Positions 12,800 through 28,050 of a stretch of DNA of 64,000 bases are shown in pieces (within the stretch, counting starts at the first letter, position 1; each line of letters begins with the position of its first letter). The position numbers were made by a program, and so were the translations under genes. Source of the DNA: Bombus terrestris (Eukaryota > Arthropoda > Insecta > Hymenoptera > Apidae); assembly GCF_910591885.1 (NCBI RefSeq), contig NW_025963562.1:1426001-1490000 (forward strand). Direction: 5' to 3'. Below the pieces are notes generated by a model. The model ran no database searches, was not told the DNA's origin, and saw only the letters and a program-made list of their open reading frames with translations.

Positions 12800-14090
12800 A
12801 TAACGTTATAGGTCCTATAGTGATGGAATAGAACGTTATACATTATAACGTAATAATATATAACGTTATGCATCATATAGTAATGCAACATAACGCTAAA
12901 CTTTATAACGTAATAGTATAAAACATCGTACGTCATATAGTGATGCGATATAACGTTATAGGTCCTATAGTGATGGAATATAACGTTATACATTATAACG
13001 TAATAGTATATAACGTTATACGTCATAACGTAATATTATATACCGTTATACGTCATACAGTGGTGCAATATAACGTTATAGGCCTTATAATGATGGAATA
13101 TAACGTTATACATTATAACGTAATAGTATATAACGTTATACGTCATAACGTAATAGTATATAACGTTATACGTCATAACGTAATAGTATATAACGTTATA
13201 GGCCTTATAGTGATGGAATATAACGTTATACATTATAACGTAATAGTATATAACGTTATACGTCATAACGTAATAGTACATAAAGTTATACGTCATAACG
13301 TAATAGTATATAACGTTATACGTCATATAGATGTGCAATATAACGTTATAGGCCTTATAGTGATGGAATATAACGATATACATTATAACGTAATAGTATA
13401 TAACGTTATACGTCATAACGTAATAGTATATAACGTTATAGGCCTTATAGTGATGGAATATAACGTTATACATTATAACGTAATAGTATATAACGTTATA
13501 CGTCATAACGTAATAGTACATAACGTTATACGTCATAACGTAATAGTACATAACGTTATACGTCATAACGTAATAGTATATAACGTTATACGCCATAACG
13601 TAATAGTATATAACGTTATACGTAATAACGTAATAGTATATAACGTTATACGTCATATAGTGGTTGCAATATAACGTTATACGCCATAACGTAATAGTAT
13701 ATAACGTTATACGTAATAACGTAATAGTATATAACGTTATACGTCATATAGTGGTTGCAATATAACGTTATAGGTCCTATAGTGATGGAATATAACGTTA
13801 TACATTATAACGTAATAGTATATAACGTTATACGTTATAACGTAATAGTATATAACGTTATACGTCGTATAGTGATGCAATATATCGTTATACGTCATAT
13901 AGTGATGCGATATAACGTTATAGGTCCTATATTGATGGAATATAACGTTATAGTATAAAACGTAATAATACATAACGTTATACGTCATAACGTAATAGTA
14001 TATAACGTTATACGTCATATAGTGGTGGAATATAACGTTATAGGCCTTATAGTGATGGAATATAACGTTATACATTATAACGTAATAGTA
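12800..14090 (+). repeat. 1955-bp duplication, partial copy 2
   Basis: Follows copy 1 monomer by monomer to about 14090 and then departs. At 14096-14160, where copy 1 has two more CGTCATAACG monomers, this copy goes directly to a GTTGTACG monomer. Small private differences include CTTTATAACG near 12901 (CGTTATAACG in copy 1) and CCTATATTGATGG near 13925 (CCTATAGTGATGG in copy 1). Confidence 0.82.
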
Positions 14091-15272
14091 TATAACGTTG
14101 TACGTCATATAGTGGTGCAATATAACGTTATAGGTCCTATAGTGATGGAATATAACGTTATACATTATAACGTAATAGTATATAACGTTATACGTCATAA
14201 CGTAATAGTATATAACGTTGTACGTCATATAGTGGTGCAATATAACGTTATAGGTCCTATAGTGATGGAATATAACGTTATACATTATAACGTAATAGTA
14301 TATAAGGTTATACGTCATAACGTAATAGTACATAACGTTATACGTCATAACGTAATAGTATATAACGTTATACGTCATATAGTGGTTGCAATATAACGTT
14401 ATAGGTCCTATAGTGATGGAATATAACGTTATACATTATAACGTAATAGTATATAACGTTATACGCCATAACGTAATAGTATATAACGTTATACGTAATA
14501 ACGTAATAGTATATAACGTTATACGTCATATAGTGGTTGCAATATAACGTTATAGGTCCTATAGTGATGGAATAGAACGTTATACATTATAACGTAATAA
14601 TATATAACGTTATGCATCATATAGTAATGCAACATAACGCTAAACGTTATAACGTAATAGTATAAAACATCGTACGTCATATAGTGATGCGATATAACGT
14701 TATAGGTCCTATAGTGATGGAATATGACGTTATAGTATAAAACGTAATAATACATAACGTTATACGTCATAACGTAATAGTATATAACGTTATACGTCAT
14801 ATAGTGGTGGAATATAACGTTATAGGCCTTATAGTGATGGAATATAACGTTATACATTATAACGTAATAGTATATAACGTTGTACGTCATATAGTGGTGC
14901 AATATAACGTTATAGGTCCTATAGTGATGGAATATAACGTTATACATTATAACGTAATAGTATATAACGTTATACGTCATAACGTAATAGTATATAACGT
15001 TGTACGTCATATAGTGGTGCAATATAACGTTATAGGTCCTATAGTGATGGAATATAACGTTATACATTATAACGTAATAGTATATAAGGTTATACGTCAT
15101 AACGTAATAGTACATAACGTTATACGTCATAACGTAATAGTATATAACGTTATACGTCATATAGTGGTTGCAATATAACGTTATAGGTCCTATAGTGATG
15201 GAATATAACGTTATACATTATAACGTAATAGTATATAACGTTATACGCCATAACGTAATAGTATATAACGTT
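13900..15272 (+). repeat. 782-bp duplication (13900-14490 repeated at 14682-15272)
   Basis: About 590 bp at 13900-14490 recurs at +782, including the GGTGGAATATAACG monomer (14022 and 14804), two successive GTTGTACG monomers and the rare AGTATATAAGGTTATACG variant (near 14301 and 15083). The 190 bp between the two is an insertion-like block carrying the AATAGAACG, TTATGCATC and TAAAACATCG monomers seen at 10.7 and 12.8 kb. Shared rare variants show common descent rather than chance similarity. Confidence 0.82.
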
Positions 15273-17430
15273 ATACGTCATAACGTAATAGTATATAACG
15301 TTATACGTCATAACGTAATAGTCTATAACGTTATAGGCCTTATAGTGATGGAATATAACGTTATACATTATAACGTAATAGTATATAACGTTATACGTCA
15401 TAACGTAATAGTACATAAAGTTATACGTCATAACGTAATAGTATATAACGTTATACGCCATAACGTAATAGTATATAACGTTATACGTAATAACGTAATA
15501 GTATATAACGTTATACGTCATATAGATGTGCAATATAACGTTATAGGCCTTATAGTGATGGAATATAACGATATACATTATAACGTAATAGTATATAACG
15601 TTATACGTCATGACGTAATAGTATATAACGTTATAGGCCTTATAGTGATGGAATATAACGTTATACATTATAACGTAATAGTATATAACGTTATACGTCA
15701 TAACGCAATAGTACTTAACGTTATACGTCATAACGTAATAGTAAATAACGTTATACGTCATAACGTAATAGTATATAACGTTATACGCCATAACGTAATA
15801 GTATATAACGTTATACGTAATAACGTAATAGTATATAACGTTATACGTCATATAGTGGTTGCAATATAACGTTATAGGTCCTTTAGTGATGGAATATAAC
15901 GTTATACATTATAACGTAATAGTATATAACGTATACGTCATAACGTAATAGTATATAATGTTATACGTCATACAGTGATGCAATATATCGTTATACGACC
16001 GAAAGAGAGGCAATAAAACGTTATACGTCATATAGTGATGCGATATAACGTTATACGTCATAACGTAATAGTATATAACGTTATACGTAATAACGTAATA
16101 GTATACAACGCTATACGTCATATAGTGGTGCACTATAACGTTATAGGTCCTACAGTGATGGGATATAAAGTTATACGTCATATAGTGGTGCATTATAACG
16201 TTAAACGTTATAACGTAATACTATAAAACATCGTACGTCATATAGTGATGCGATATAACGTTAAACGTAATAACGTAATGGTATATAACGCTATACGTCA
16301 TATAGTGGTGCACTATAACGTTATAGGTCCTACAGTGATGGAATATAACGTTATACATTATAACGTAATAGTATATAACGTTATACGCCATATAGTGATG
16401 CAATATATCGTTATACGTCATATAGTGATGCGATATAACGTTATAGGTCCTATAGTGATGGAATATAACGTTATAGTATATAACGCAATAGTACATAACG
16501 TTATACGTCATAACGTAATAGTATATAACGTTATACGTCATATAGTGGTGCAATATCACGTTAAAGGCCTTATAGTGATGGAATATAACGTTATACATTA
16601 TAACGTAATAGTATATAACGTATACGTCATAACGTAATAGTATATAACGGTATACGTCATAACGTAATAGTATATAACGTTATACGTCATACAGTGGTGC
16701 AATGTAACGTTATAGGTCTTATAGTGATGGCATATAACGTTATGCATTATAACGTAATAGTATATAACGTTTTACGTCGTAACGTAATAGTATATAACGT
16801 TATACGTTATAACGTAATAGCATATAACGTTATACGTCGTATAGTGATGCAATATATCGTTATACGTCATATAGTGATGCAATATAATGTTATACCTCAT
16901 ATTGTGATGCGATATAATTTTATACGTTATAACATAATTGTATACAGCGCGATACGTCATAACGTAATAGTATATAATGTTATACGTCATACAGTGATGC
17001 AATATATCGTTATACGACCGAAAGAGAGGCAATAAAACGTTATACGTCATATAGTGATGCGATATAACGTTATACGTCATAACGTAACAGTATATAACGT
17101 TATACGTAATAACGTAATAGTATACAACGCTATACGTCATATAGTGGTGCACTATAACGTTATAGGTCCTACAGTGATGGGATATAACGTTATACGTCAT
17201 ATAGTGGTGCATTATAACGTTAAACGTTATAACGTAATACTATAAAACATCGTACGTCATATAGTGATGCGATATAACGTTAAACGTAATAACGTAATGG
17301 TATATAACGCTATACGTCATATAGTGGTGCACTATATCGTTATAGGTCCTACAGTGATGGAATATAACGTTATACATTATAACGTAATAGTATATAACGT
17401 TATACGCCATATAGTGATGCAATATTTCGT

Positions 17431-17530
17431 TAGACGTCCTATAGTTATGCAATACAAAGTTATACCTTGTAATCTAGTAGTATATGACGTTATACCTTAC
17501 AATGTAATAGTATATAATGTTATACGTCAT
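17431..17530 (+). repeat. First block of CCTTGTAA/CCTTATAA monomers
   Basis: A run of three to four monomers with the order CGTCCTATAGTTATGCAATAC, then TTATACCTTGTAATCTAG, then TATGACGTTATACC, then TTACAATGTAATAG. This block is missing from the first 17.4 kb. It recurs near 22050, 26640, 27360, 30660, 31380, 32380, 33510, 34960, 35740, 37420, 40710, 42510, 47905, 48445, 57150, 57960, 58740, 60530 and 61500. The ancestral-looking forms have CAATACAACG; region 2 forms have CAATACAAAG. It is a useful marker for separating region 1 from later regions. Confidence 0.85.
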
Positions 17531-18263
17531 ATAGTGATGCAATATATCGTTATACGTCATATAGTGAGGCGATATAACGTTATAGGTCCTATAGTGATGG
17601 AATATAACGTTATAGTATAAAACGTAATAATACATAACGTTATACGTCATAACGTAATAGTATACACCGTTATACGTCATATAGTGGTGCAATATAACGT
17701 TATAGGCCTTATAATGATGTAATATAACGTTATACATTATAACGTAATAGTATATAACGTTATACGTCATAACGTAATAGTATATAACGTTATAGGCCTT
17801 ATAGTGATGGAATATAACGTTATACATTATAACGTAATAGTATATAACGTTATACGTCATAACGTAATAGTACATAACGTTATACGTCATAACGTAATAG
17901 TATATAACGTTATACGCCATAACGTAATAGTATATAACGTTATACGTAATAACGTAGTAGTATATAACGTTATACGTCATATAGTGGTTGCAATATAACG
18001 TTATAGGTCCTATAGTGATGGAATATAACGTTATACATTATAACGTAATAATATATAACGTTATGCATCATATAGTAATGCAACATAACGCTAAACGTTA
18101 TAACGTAATAGTATAAAACATCGTACGTCATATAGTGATGCGATATAACGTTATACGTAATAACGTAATAGTAAATAACGTTTTACGTCATAACGTAATA
18201 GTATATAACGTTGTACGTCATATAGTGGTGCAATATAACGTTATAGGTCCTATAGTGATGGAA

Positions 18264-18294
18264 TATAACGTTTTCACATTATAACGTAATAGTA
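18264..18294 (+). repeat. 31-bp monomer with TTTTCACATT (four copies)
   Basis: Reads TATAACGTTTTCACATTATA where TATAACGTTATACATTATA is expected, a net gain of one base. Copies lie at about 22794, 24564 and 28614, all in region 2 in the same monomer context, so they mark one lineage of the 4-4.6 kb units. It removes the palindrome and shifts the frame. Confidence 0.87.
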
Positions 18295-19769
18295 TATAAC
18301 GTTATACGTTATAACGTAATAGTATATAACGTTATGCATCATATAGTAATGCAATATAACGCTAAACGTTATAACGTAATAGTATAAAACATCGTACGTC
18401 ATATAGTGATGCGATATAACGTTATACGTAATAACGTAATAGTATATAACGTTTTACGTCATAACGTAATAGTATATAACGTTGTACGTCATATAGTGGT
18501 GCAATATAACGTTATAGGTCCTATAGTGATGGAATATAACGTTATACATTATAACGTAATAGTATATAACGTTATACGTTATAACGTAATAGTATATAAC
18601 GTTATACGTCGTATAGTTATGCAATATATCGTTATACGACCGAAAGAGAGGCAATAAAACGTTATACGTCATATAGTGATGCGATATAACGTTATACGTC
18701 ATAACGTAATAGTATTTAACGTTATACGTAATAACGTAATAGTATACAACGCTATACGTCATATAGTGGTGCACTATAACGTTATAGGTCCTACAGTGAT
18801 GGGATATAACGTTATACGTCATATAGTTTTGCATTATAACGTTAAACGTTATAACGTAATACTATAAAACATCGTACGTCATATAGTGATGCGATATAAC
18901 GTTAAACGTAATAACGTAATGGTATATACCGCTATACGTCATATAGTGGTGCACTATAACGTTATAGGTCCTACAGTGATGGAATATAACGTTATAAGTT
19001 ATAACGTAATAGTATATAACGTTATACGCCATATAGTGATGCAATATATCGTTATACGTCATATAGTGATGCGATATAACGTTATAGGTCCTATAGTGAT
19101 GGAATATAACGTTATAGTATATAACGCAATAGTACATAACGTTATACGTCATAACGTAATAGTATATAACGTTATACGTCGTATAGTGGTGCAATATCAC
19201 GTTAAAGGCCTTATAGTGATGGAATATAACGTTATACATTATAACGTAATAGTATATAACGTATACGTCATAACGTAATAGTATATAACGATATACGTCA
19301 TAACGTAATAGTATATAACGTTATACCTCATACAGTGGTGCAATATAACGTTATAGGTCTTATAGTGATGGCATATAACGTTATACATTATAACGTAATA
19401 GTATATAACGTTTTACGTCGTAACGTAATAGTATATAACGTTATACGTCATAACGTAATAGTATATAACGTTATAGGTCATATAGTGGTGCAATATAACG
19501 TTATAGGTCTCATAGTGATGGAATATAACGTTATACATTATAACGTAATAGTATATAACGTTATAGGTCATATAGTGGTGCAATATAACTTTATAGGTCC
19601 TATAGTGATGGAATATAACGTTAAACATTATAACGTAATAGTATATAACGTTAAACATTATAACGTAATAGTATATAACGTTATACGTCATAACGTAATA
19701 GTATATAACGTTATACGTCATATAGTGATGCAATATATCGTTATACGTCATATAGTGATGCGATATAAC

Positions 19770-22700
19770 GTTATAGGTCCTATAGTGATGGAATATAACG
19801 TTATACATTATAACGTAATAGTATATAACGTTATACGCCATAACGTAATAGTATATAACGTTATACGTCATAACGTAATAGTATATAACGTTATACGTCA
19901 TAACGTAATAGTCTATAACGTTATAGGCCTTATAGTGATGGAATATAACGTTATACATTATAACGTAATAGTATATAACGTTATACGTCATAACGTAATA
20001 GTACATAAAGTTATACGTCATAACGTAATAGTATATAACGTTATACGCCATAACGTAATAGTATATAACGTTATACGTAATAACGTAATAGTATATAACG
20101 TTATACGTCATATAGATGTGCAATATAACGTTATAGGCCTTATAGTGATGGAATATAACGATATACATTATAACGTAATAGTATATAACGTTATACGTCA
20201 TGACGTAATAGTATATAACGTTATAGGCCTTATAGTGATGGAATATAACGTTATACATTATAACGTAATAGTATATAACGTTATACGTCATAACGCAATA
20301 GTACTTAACGTTATACGTCATAACGTAATAGTAAATAACGTTATACGTCATAACGTAATAGTATATAACGTTATACGCCATAACGTAATAGTATATAACG
20401 TTATACGTAATAACGTAATAGTATATAACGTTATACGTCATATAGTGGTTGCAATATAACGTTATAGGTCCTTTAGTGATGGAATATAACGTTATACATT
20501 ATAACGTAATAGTATATAACGTATACGTCATAACGTAATAGTATATAATGTTATACGTCATACAGTGATGCAATATATCGTTATACGACCGAAAGAGAGG
20601 CAATAAAACGTTATACGTCATATAGTGATGCGATATAACGTTATACGTCATAACGTAATAGTATATAACGTTATACGTAATAACGTAATAGTATACAACG
20701 CTATACGTCATATAGTGGTGCACTATAACGTTATAGGTCCTACAGTGATGGGATATAAAGTTATACGTCATATAGTGGTGCATTATAACGTTAAACGTTA
20801 TAACGTAATACTATAAAACATCGTACGTCATATAGTGATGCGATATAACGTTAAACGTAATAACGTAATGGTATATAACGCTATACGTCATATAGTGGTG
20901 CACTATAACGTTATAGGTCCTACAGTGATGGAATATAACGTTATACATTATAACGTAATAGTATATAAAGTTATACGCCATATAGTGATGCAATATATCG
21001 TTATACGTCATATAGTGATGCGATATAACGTTATAGGTCCTATAGTGATGGAATATAACGTTATAGTATATAACGCAATAGTACATAACGTTATACGTCA
21101 TAACGTAATAGTATATAACGTTATACGTCATATAGTGGTGCTATATCACGTTAAAGGCCTTATAGTGATGGAATATAACGTTATACATTATAACGTAATA
21201 GTATATAACGTATACGTCATAACGTAATAGTATATAACGGTATACGTCATAACGTAATAGTATATAACGTTATACGTCATACAGTGGTGCAATGTAACGT
21301 TATAGGTCTTATAGTGATGGCATATAACGTTATGCATTATAACGTAATAGTATATAACGTTTTACGTCGTAACGTAATAGTATATAACGTTATACGTTAT
21401 AACGTAATAGCATATAACGTTATACGTCGTATAGTGATGCAATATATCGTTATACGTCATATAGTGATGCAATATAATGTTATACCTCATATTGTGATGC
21501 GATATAATTTTATACGTTATAACATAATTGTATACAGCGCGATACGTCATAACGTAATAGTATATAATGTTATACGTCATACAGTGATGCAATATATCGT
21601 TATACGACCGAAAGAGAGGCAATAAAACGTTATACGTCATATAGTGATGCGATATAACGTTATACGTCATAACGTAACAGTATATAACGTTATACGTAAT
21701 AACGTAATAGTATACAACGCTATACGTCATATAGTGGTGCACTATAACGTTATAGGTCCTACAGTGATGGGATATAACGTTATACGTCATATAGTGGTGC
21801 ATTATAACGTTAAACGTTATAACGTAATACTATAAAACATCGTACGTCATATAGTGATGCGATATAACGTTAAACGTAATAACGTAATGGTATATAACGC
21901 TATACGTCATATAGTGGTGCACTATATCGTTATAGGTCCTACAGTGATGGAATATAACGTTATACATTATAACGTAATAGTATATAACGTTATACGCCAT
22001 ATAGTGATGCAATATTTCGTTAGACGTCCTATAGTTATGCAATACAAAGTTATACCTTGTAATCTAGTAGTATATGACGTTATACCTTACAATGTAATAG
22101 TATATAATGTTATACGTCATATAGTGATGCAATATATCGTTATACGTCATATAGTGAGGCGATATAACGTTATAGGTCCTATAGTGATGGAATATAACGT
22201 TATAGTATAAAACGTAATAATACATAACGTTATACGTCATAACGTAATAGTATACACCGTTATACGTAATATAGTGGTGCAATATAACGTTATAGGCCTT
22301 ATAATGATGTAATATAACGTTATACATTATAACGTAATAGTATATAACGTTATACGTCATAACGTAATAGTATATAACGTTATAGGCCTTATAGTGATGG
22401 AATATAACGTTATACATTATAACGTAATAGTATATAACGTTATACGTCATAACGTAATAGTACATAACGTTATACGTCATAACGTAATAGTATATAACGT
22501 TATACGTCATATAGTGGTTGCAATATAACGTTATAGGTCCTATAGTGATGGAATATAACGTTATACATTATAACGTAATAATATATAACGTTATGCATCA
22601 TATAGTAATGCAACATAACGCTAAACGTTATAACGTAATAGTATAAAACATCGTACGTCATATAGTGATGCGATATAACGTTATACGTAATAACGTAATA

Positions 22701-24330
22701 GTAAATAACGTTTTACGTCATAACGTAATAGTATATAACGTTGTACGTCATATAGTGGTGCAATATAACGTTATAGGTCCTATAGTGATGGAATATAACG
22801 TTTTCACATTATAACGTAATAGTATATAACGTTATACGTTATAACGTAATAGTATATAACGTTATGCATCATATAGTAATGCAATATAACGCTAAACGTT
22901 ATAACGTAATAGTATAAAACATCGTACGTCATATAGTGATGCGATATAACGTTATACGTAATAACGTAATAGTATATAACGTTTTACGTCATAACGTAAT
23001 AGTATATAACGTTGTACGTCATATAGTGGTGCAATATAACGTTATAGGTCCTATAGTGATGGAATATAACGTTATACATTATAACGTAATAGTATATAAC
23101 GTTATACGTTATAACGTAATAGTATATAACGTTATACGTCGTATAGTTATGCAATATATCGTTATACGACCGAAAGAGAGGCAATAAAACGTTATACGTC
23201 ATATAGTGATGCGATATAACGTTATACGTCATAACGTAATAGTATTTAACGTTATACGTAATAACGTAATAGTATACAACGCTATACGTCATATAGTGGT
23301 GCACTATAACGTTATAGGTCCTACAGTGATGGGATATAACGTTATACGTCATATAGTTTTGCATTATAACGTTAAACGTTATAACGTAATACTATAAAAC
23401 ATCGTACGTCATATAGTGATGCGATATAACGTTAAACGTAATAACGTAATGGTATATACCGCTATACGTCATATAGTGGTGCACTATAACGTTATAGGTC
23501 CTACAGTGATGGAATATAACGTTATAAGTTATAACGTAATAGTATATAACGTTATACGCCATATAGTGATGCAATATATCGTTATACGTCATATAGTGAT
23601 GCGATATAACGTTATAGGTCCTATAGTGATGGAATATAACGTTATAGTATATAACGCAATAGTACATAACGTTATACGTCATAACGTAATAGTATATAAC
23701 GTTATACGTCGTATAGTGGTGCAATATCACGTTAAAGGCCTTATAGTGATGGAATATAACGTTATACATTATAACGTAATAGTATATAACGTATACGTCA
23801 TAACGTAATAGTATATAACGATATACGTCATAACGTAATAGTATATAACGTTATACCTCATACAGTGGTGCAATATAACGTTATAGGTCTTATAGTGATG
23901 GCATATAACGTTATACATTATAACGTAATAGTATATAACGTTTTACGTCGTAACGTAATAGTATATAACGTTATACGTCATAACGTAATAGTATATAACG
24001 TTATAGGTCATATAGTGGTGCAATATAACGTTATAGGTCTCATAGTGATGGAATATAACGTTATACATTATAACGTAATAGTATAAAACGTTATAGGTCA
24101 TATAGTGGTGCAATATAACTTTATAGGTCCTATAGTGATGGAATATAACGTTAAACATTATAACGTAATAGTATATAACGTTAAACATTATAACGTAATA
24201 GTATATAACGTTATACGTCATAACGTAATAGTATATAACGTTATACGTCATATAGTGATGCAATATATCGTTATACGTCATATAGTGATGCGATATAACG
24301 TTATAGGTCCTATAGTGATGGAATATAACG
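19770..24330 (+). repeat. 4.5-kb higher-order repeat, copy 2 (60 bp shorter)
   Basis: Head-to-tail copy of 15180-19800. Differences noticed: AGTATATAAAG near 20969 where copy 1 has TATAACG, GTGCTATATC near 21142 against GTGCAATATC, CGTAATATAG near 22267 against CGTCATATAG, AGTATAAAACG near 24087, and two monomers missing near 22500 (present at about 17911-17970). A clean two-monomer loss is what unequal exchange or replication slippage at monomer level would give. Confidence 0.87.
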
Positions 24331-27300
24331 TTATACATTATAACGTAATAATATATAACGTTATGCATCATATAGTAATGCAACATAACGCTAAACGTTA
24401 TAACGTAATAGTATAAAACATCGTACGTCATATAGTGATGCGATATAACGTTATACGTAATAACGTAATAGTAAATAACGTTTTACGTCATAACGTAATA
24501 GTATATAACGTTGTACGTCATATAGTGGTGCAATATAACGTTATAGGTCCTATAGTGATGGAATATAACGTTTTCACATTATAACGTAATAGTATATAAC
24601 GTTATACGTTATAACGTAATAGTATATAACGTTATACGTTATAACGTAATAGTATATAACGTTATGCATCATATAGTAATGCAATATAACGCTAAACGTT
24701 ATAACGTAATAGTATAAAACATCGTACGTCATATAGTGATGCGATATAACGTTATACGTAATAACGTAATAGTATATAACGTTTTACGTCATAACGTAAT
24801 AGTATATAACGTTGTACGTCATATAGTGGTGCAATATAACGTTATAGGTCCTATAGTGATGGAATATAACGTTATACATTATAACGTAATAGTATATAAC
24901 GTTATACGATATAACGTAATAGTATATAACGTTATACGTCGTATAGTTATGCAATATATCGTTATACGACCGAAAGAGAGGCAATAAAACGTTATACGTC
25001 ATATAGTGATGCGATATAACGTTATACGTCATAACGTAATAGTATTTAACGTTATACGTAATAACGTAATAGTATACAACGCTATACGTCATATAGTGGT
25101 GCACTATAACGTTATAGGTCCTACAGTGATGGGATATAACGTTATACGTCATATAGTTTTGCATTATAACGTTAAACGTTATAACGTAATACTATAAAAC
25201 ATCGTACGTCATATAGTGATGCGATATAACGTTAAACGTAATAACGTAATGGTATATACCGCTATACGTCATATAGTGGTGCACTATAACGTTATAGGTC
25301 CTACAGTGATGGAATATAACGTTATAAGTTATAACGTAATAGTATATAACGTTATACGCCATATAGTGATGCAATATATCGTTATACGTCATATAGTGAT
25401 GCGATATAACGTTATATGTCCTATAGTGATGGAATATAACGTTATAGTATATAACGCAATAGTACATAACGTTATACGTCATAACGTAATAGTATATAAC
25501 GTTATACGTCGTATAGTGGTGCAATATCACGTTAAAGGCCTTATAGTGATGGAATATAACGTTATACATTATAACGTAATAGTATATAACGTATACGTCA
25601 TAACGTAATAGTATATAACGATATACGTCATAACGTAATAGTATATAACGTTATACCTCATACAGTGGTGCAATATAACGTTATAGGTCTTATAGTGATG
25701 GCATATAACGTTATACATTATAACGTAATAGTATATAACGTTTTACGTCGTAACGTAATAGTATATAACGTTATACGTCATAACGTAATAGTATATAACG
25801 TTATAGGTCATATAGTGGTGCAATATAACGTTATAGGTCTCATAGTGATGGAATATAACGTTATACATTATAACGTAATAGTATATAACGTTATAGGTTA
25901 TATAGTGGTGCAATATAACTTTATAGGTCCTATAGTGATGGAATATAACGTTAAACATTATAACGTAATAGTATATAACGTTATACGTTATAACGTAATA
26001 GTATATAACGTTATACGTCATAACGTAATAGTATATAACGTTATACGTCATATAGTGATGCAATATATCGTTATACGTCATATAGTGATGCGATATAACG
26101 TTATAGGTCCTATAGTGATGGAATATAACGTTATAGTATAAAACGTAATAATACATAACGTTATACGTCATAACGTAATAGTATATAACGTTATACGTCA
26201 TATAGTGGTGCAATATAACGTTATAGGCCTTATAGTGATGGAATATAACGTTATACATTATAACGTAATAGTATATAACGTTATACGTCATAACGTAATA
26301 GTATATAACGTTATAGGTTATAGCGTAATAGTATATAACGTTATACGTCATAACGTAATAGTATATAACGTTATGCATCATATAGTAATGCAATATAACG
26401 GTAAACGTTATAACGTAATAGTATAAAACATCGCACGTCATATAGTGATGCGATATAACGTTATACGTAATAACGTAATGGTATATAACGCTATACGTCA
26501 TATAGTGGTGCACTATAACGTTATAGGTCCTACAGTGATGGAATATAACGTTATACATTATAACGTAATAGTATATAACGCTATACGCCATATAGTAATG
26601 CAATATGTCGTTATACGTCCTATAGTTATGCAATACAAAGTTATACCTTGTAATCTAATAGTATATGACGTTATACCTTACAATGTAATAGTATATAACG
26701 TTATACGTCATATGGTGATGCAATATACCGTTATACGTCATATAGTGATGCGATATAACGTTATAGGTCCTATAGTGATGGAATATAACGTTATAGTATA
26801 AAACGTCATAATACATAACGTTATACGTCATAACGTAATAGTATATACCGTTATACGTCATATAGTGGTGCAATATAACGTTATAGGTCTCATAGTGATG
26901 GAATATAACGTTATACATTATAACGTAATAGTATATAACGTTATACGTCATATAGTGGTGCAATATAACGTTATAGGTCCTATAGTGATGGAATATAACG
27001 TTATACATTATAACGTAACAGTATATAACGTTATACGTAATAACGTAATAGTGTATAACGTTATACGTCATAACGTAATAGTATATAACGTTATGCATCA
27101 TATAGTAATGCAATATAACGGTAAACGTTATAACGTAATAGTATAAAACATCGCACGTCATATAGTGATGCGATATAACGTTATACGTAATAACGTAATG
27201 GTGTATAACGCTATACGTCATATAGTGGTGCACTATAACGTTATAGGTCCTACAGTGATGGAATATAACGTTATACATTATAACGTAATAGTATATAAAG

Positions 27301-28050
27301 TTATACGCCATATAGTGATGCAATATGTCGTTATACGTCCTATAGTTATGCAATACAAAGTTATACCTTGTAATCTAATAGTATACGACATTATACCTTA
27401 CAATGTAATAGTATATAACGTTATACGTCATATAGTGATGCAATATATCGTTATACGTCATATAGTGGTGCGGTATAACGTTATAGGTCCTATAGTGATG
27501 GAATGTAACGTTATAGTATAAAACGTAATAATACATAACGTTATACGTCATAACGTAATGGTATATACCGTTATACGTCATATAGTGGTGCAATATAACG
27601 TTATAGGCCTTATAGTGATGGAATATAACGTTATACATTATAACGTAATAGTATATAACGTTATACGTCATAACGTAATAGTATATAACGTTATAGGCCT
27701 TATAGTGATGGAATATAACGTTATACATTATAACGTAATACTATATAACGTTATACGTCATAACGTAATAGTACATAAAGTTATACGTCATAACGTAATA
27801 GTATATAACGTTATACTTCATATACAGGTGCAATATAACGTTATAGGCGTTATAGTGATGGAATATAACGATATACATTATAACGTAATAGTATATAACG
27901 TTATACGTCATAACGTAATAGTATATAACGTTATAGGCCTTATAGTGATGGAATATAACGTTATACATTATAACGTAATAGTATATAACGTTATACGTCA
28001 TAACGTAATAGTACATAACGTTGTACGTCATAACGTAATAGTATATAACG
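24001..28050 (+). repeat. 4050-bp higher-order repeat, copy 1
   Basis: GGTCATATAGTGGTG at 24004 recurs at 28054 (offset 4050). After one monomer present only here (24631-24660) the offset is 4020 to the end (landmarks 24969 and 28989). Its first 330 bp belong also to the end of the preceding 4.5-kb unit. Bases 24331-25900 repeat 22561-24100 at offset 1770-1800, so this unit was assembled by joining part of the preceding HOR to new material. From about 26140 it carries CCTTGTAATCTAATAG blocks at 26640 and 27360. Confidence 0.85.

Larger units (their letters stand above)
15180..19769 (+). repeat. 4590-bp higher-order repeat, copy 1
   Basis: Exactly 153 x 30 bp, because its +1 and -1 monomers cancel. 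Landmarks recur at +4590 in the next copy (15998 and 20588; 17017 and 21607) and at +4530 after a 60-bp loss there (18639 and 23169). It carries the first block of CCTTGTAATCTAGTAG-type monomers (17431-17530), a class absent from the first 17.4 kb. It also carries the 31-bp TTTTCACATT monomer at 18264 and three purine-rich landmarks. Confidence 0.88.
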
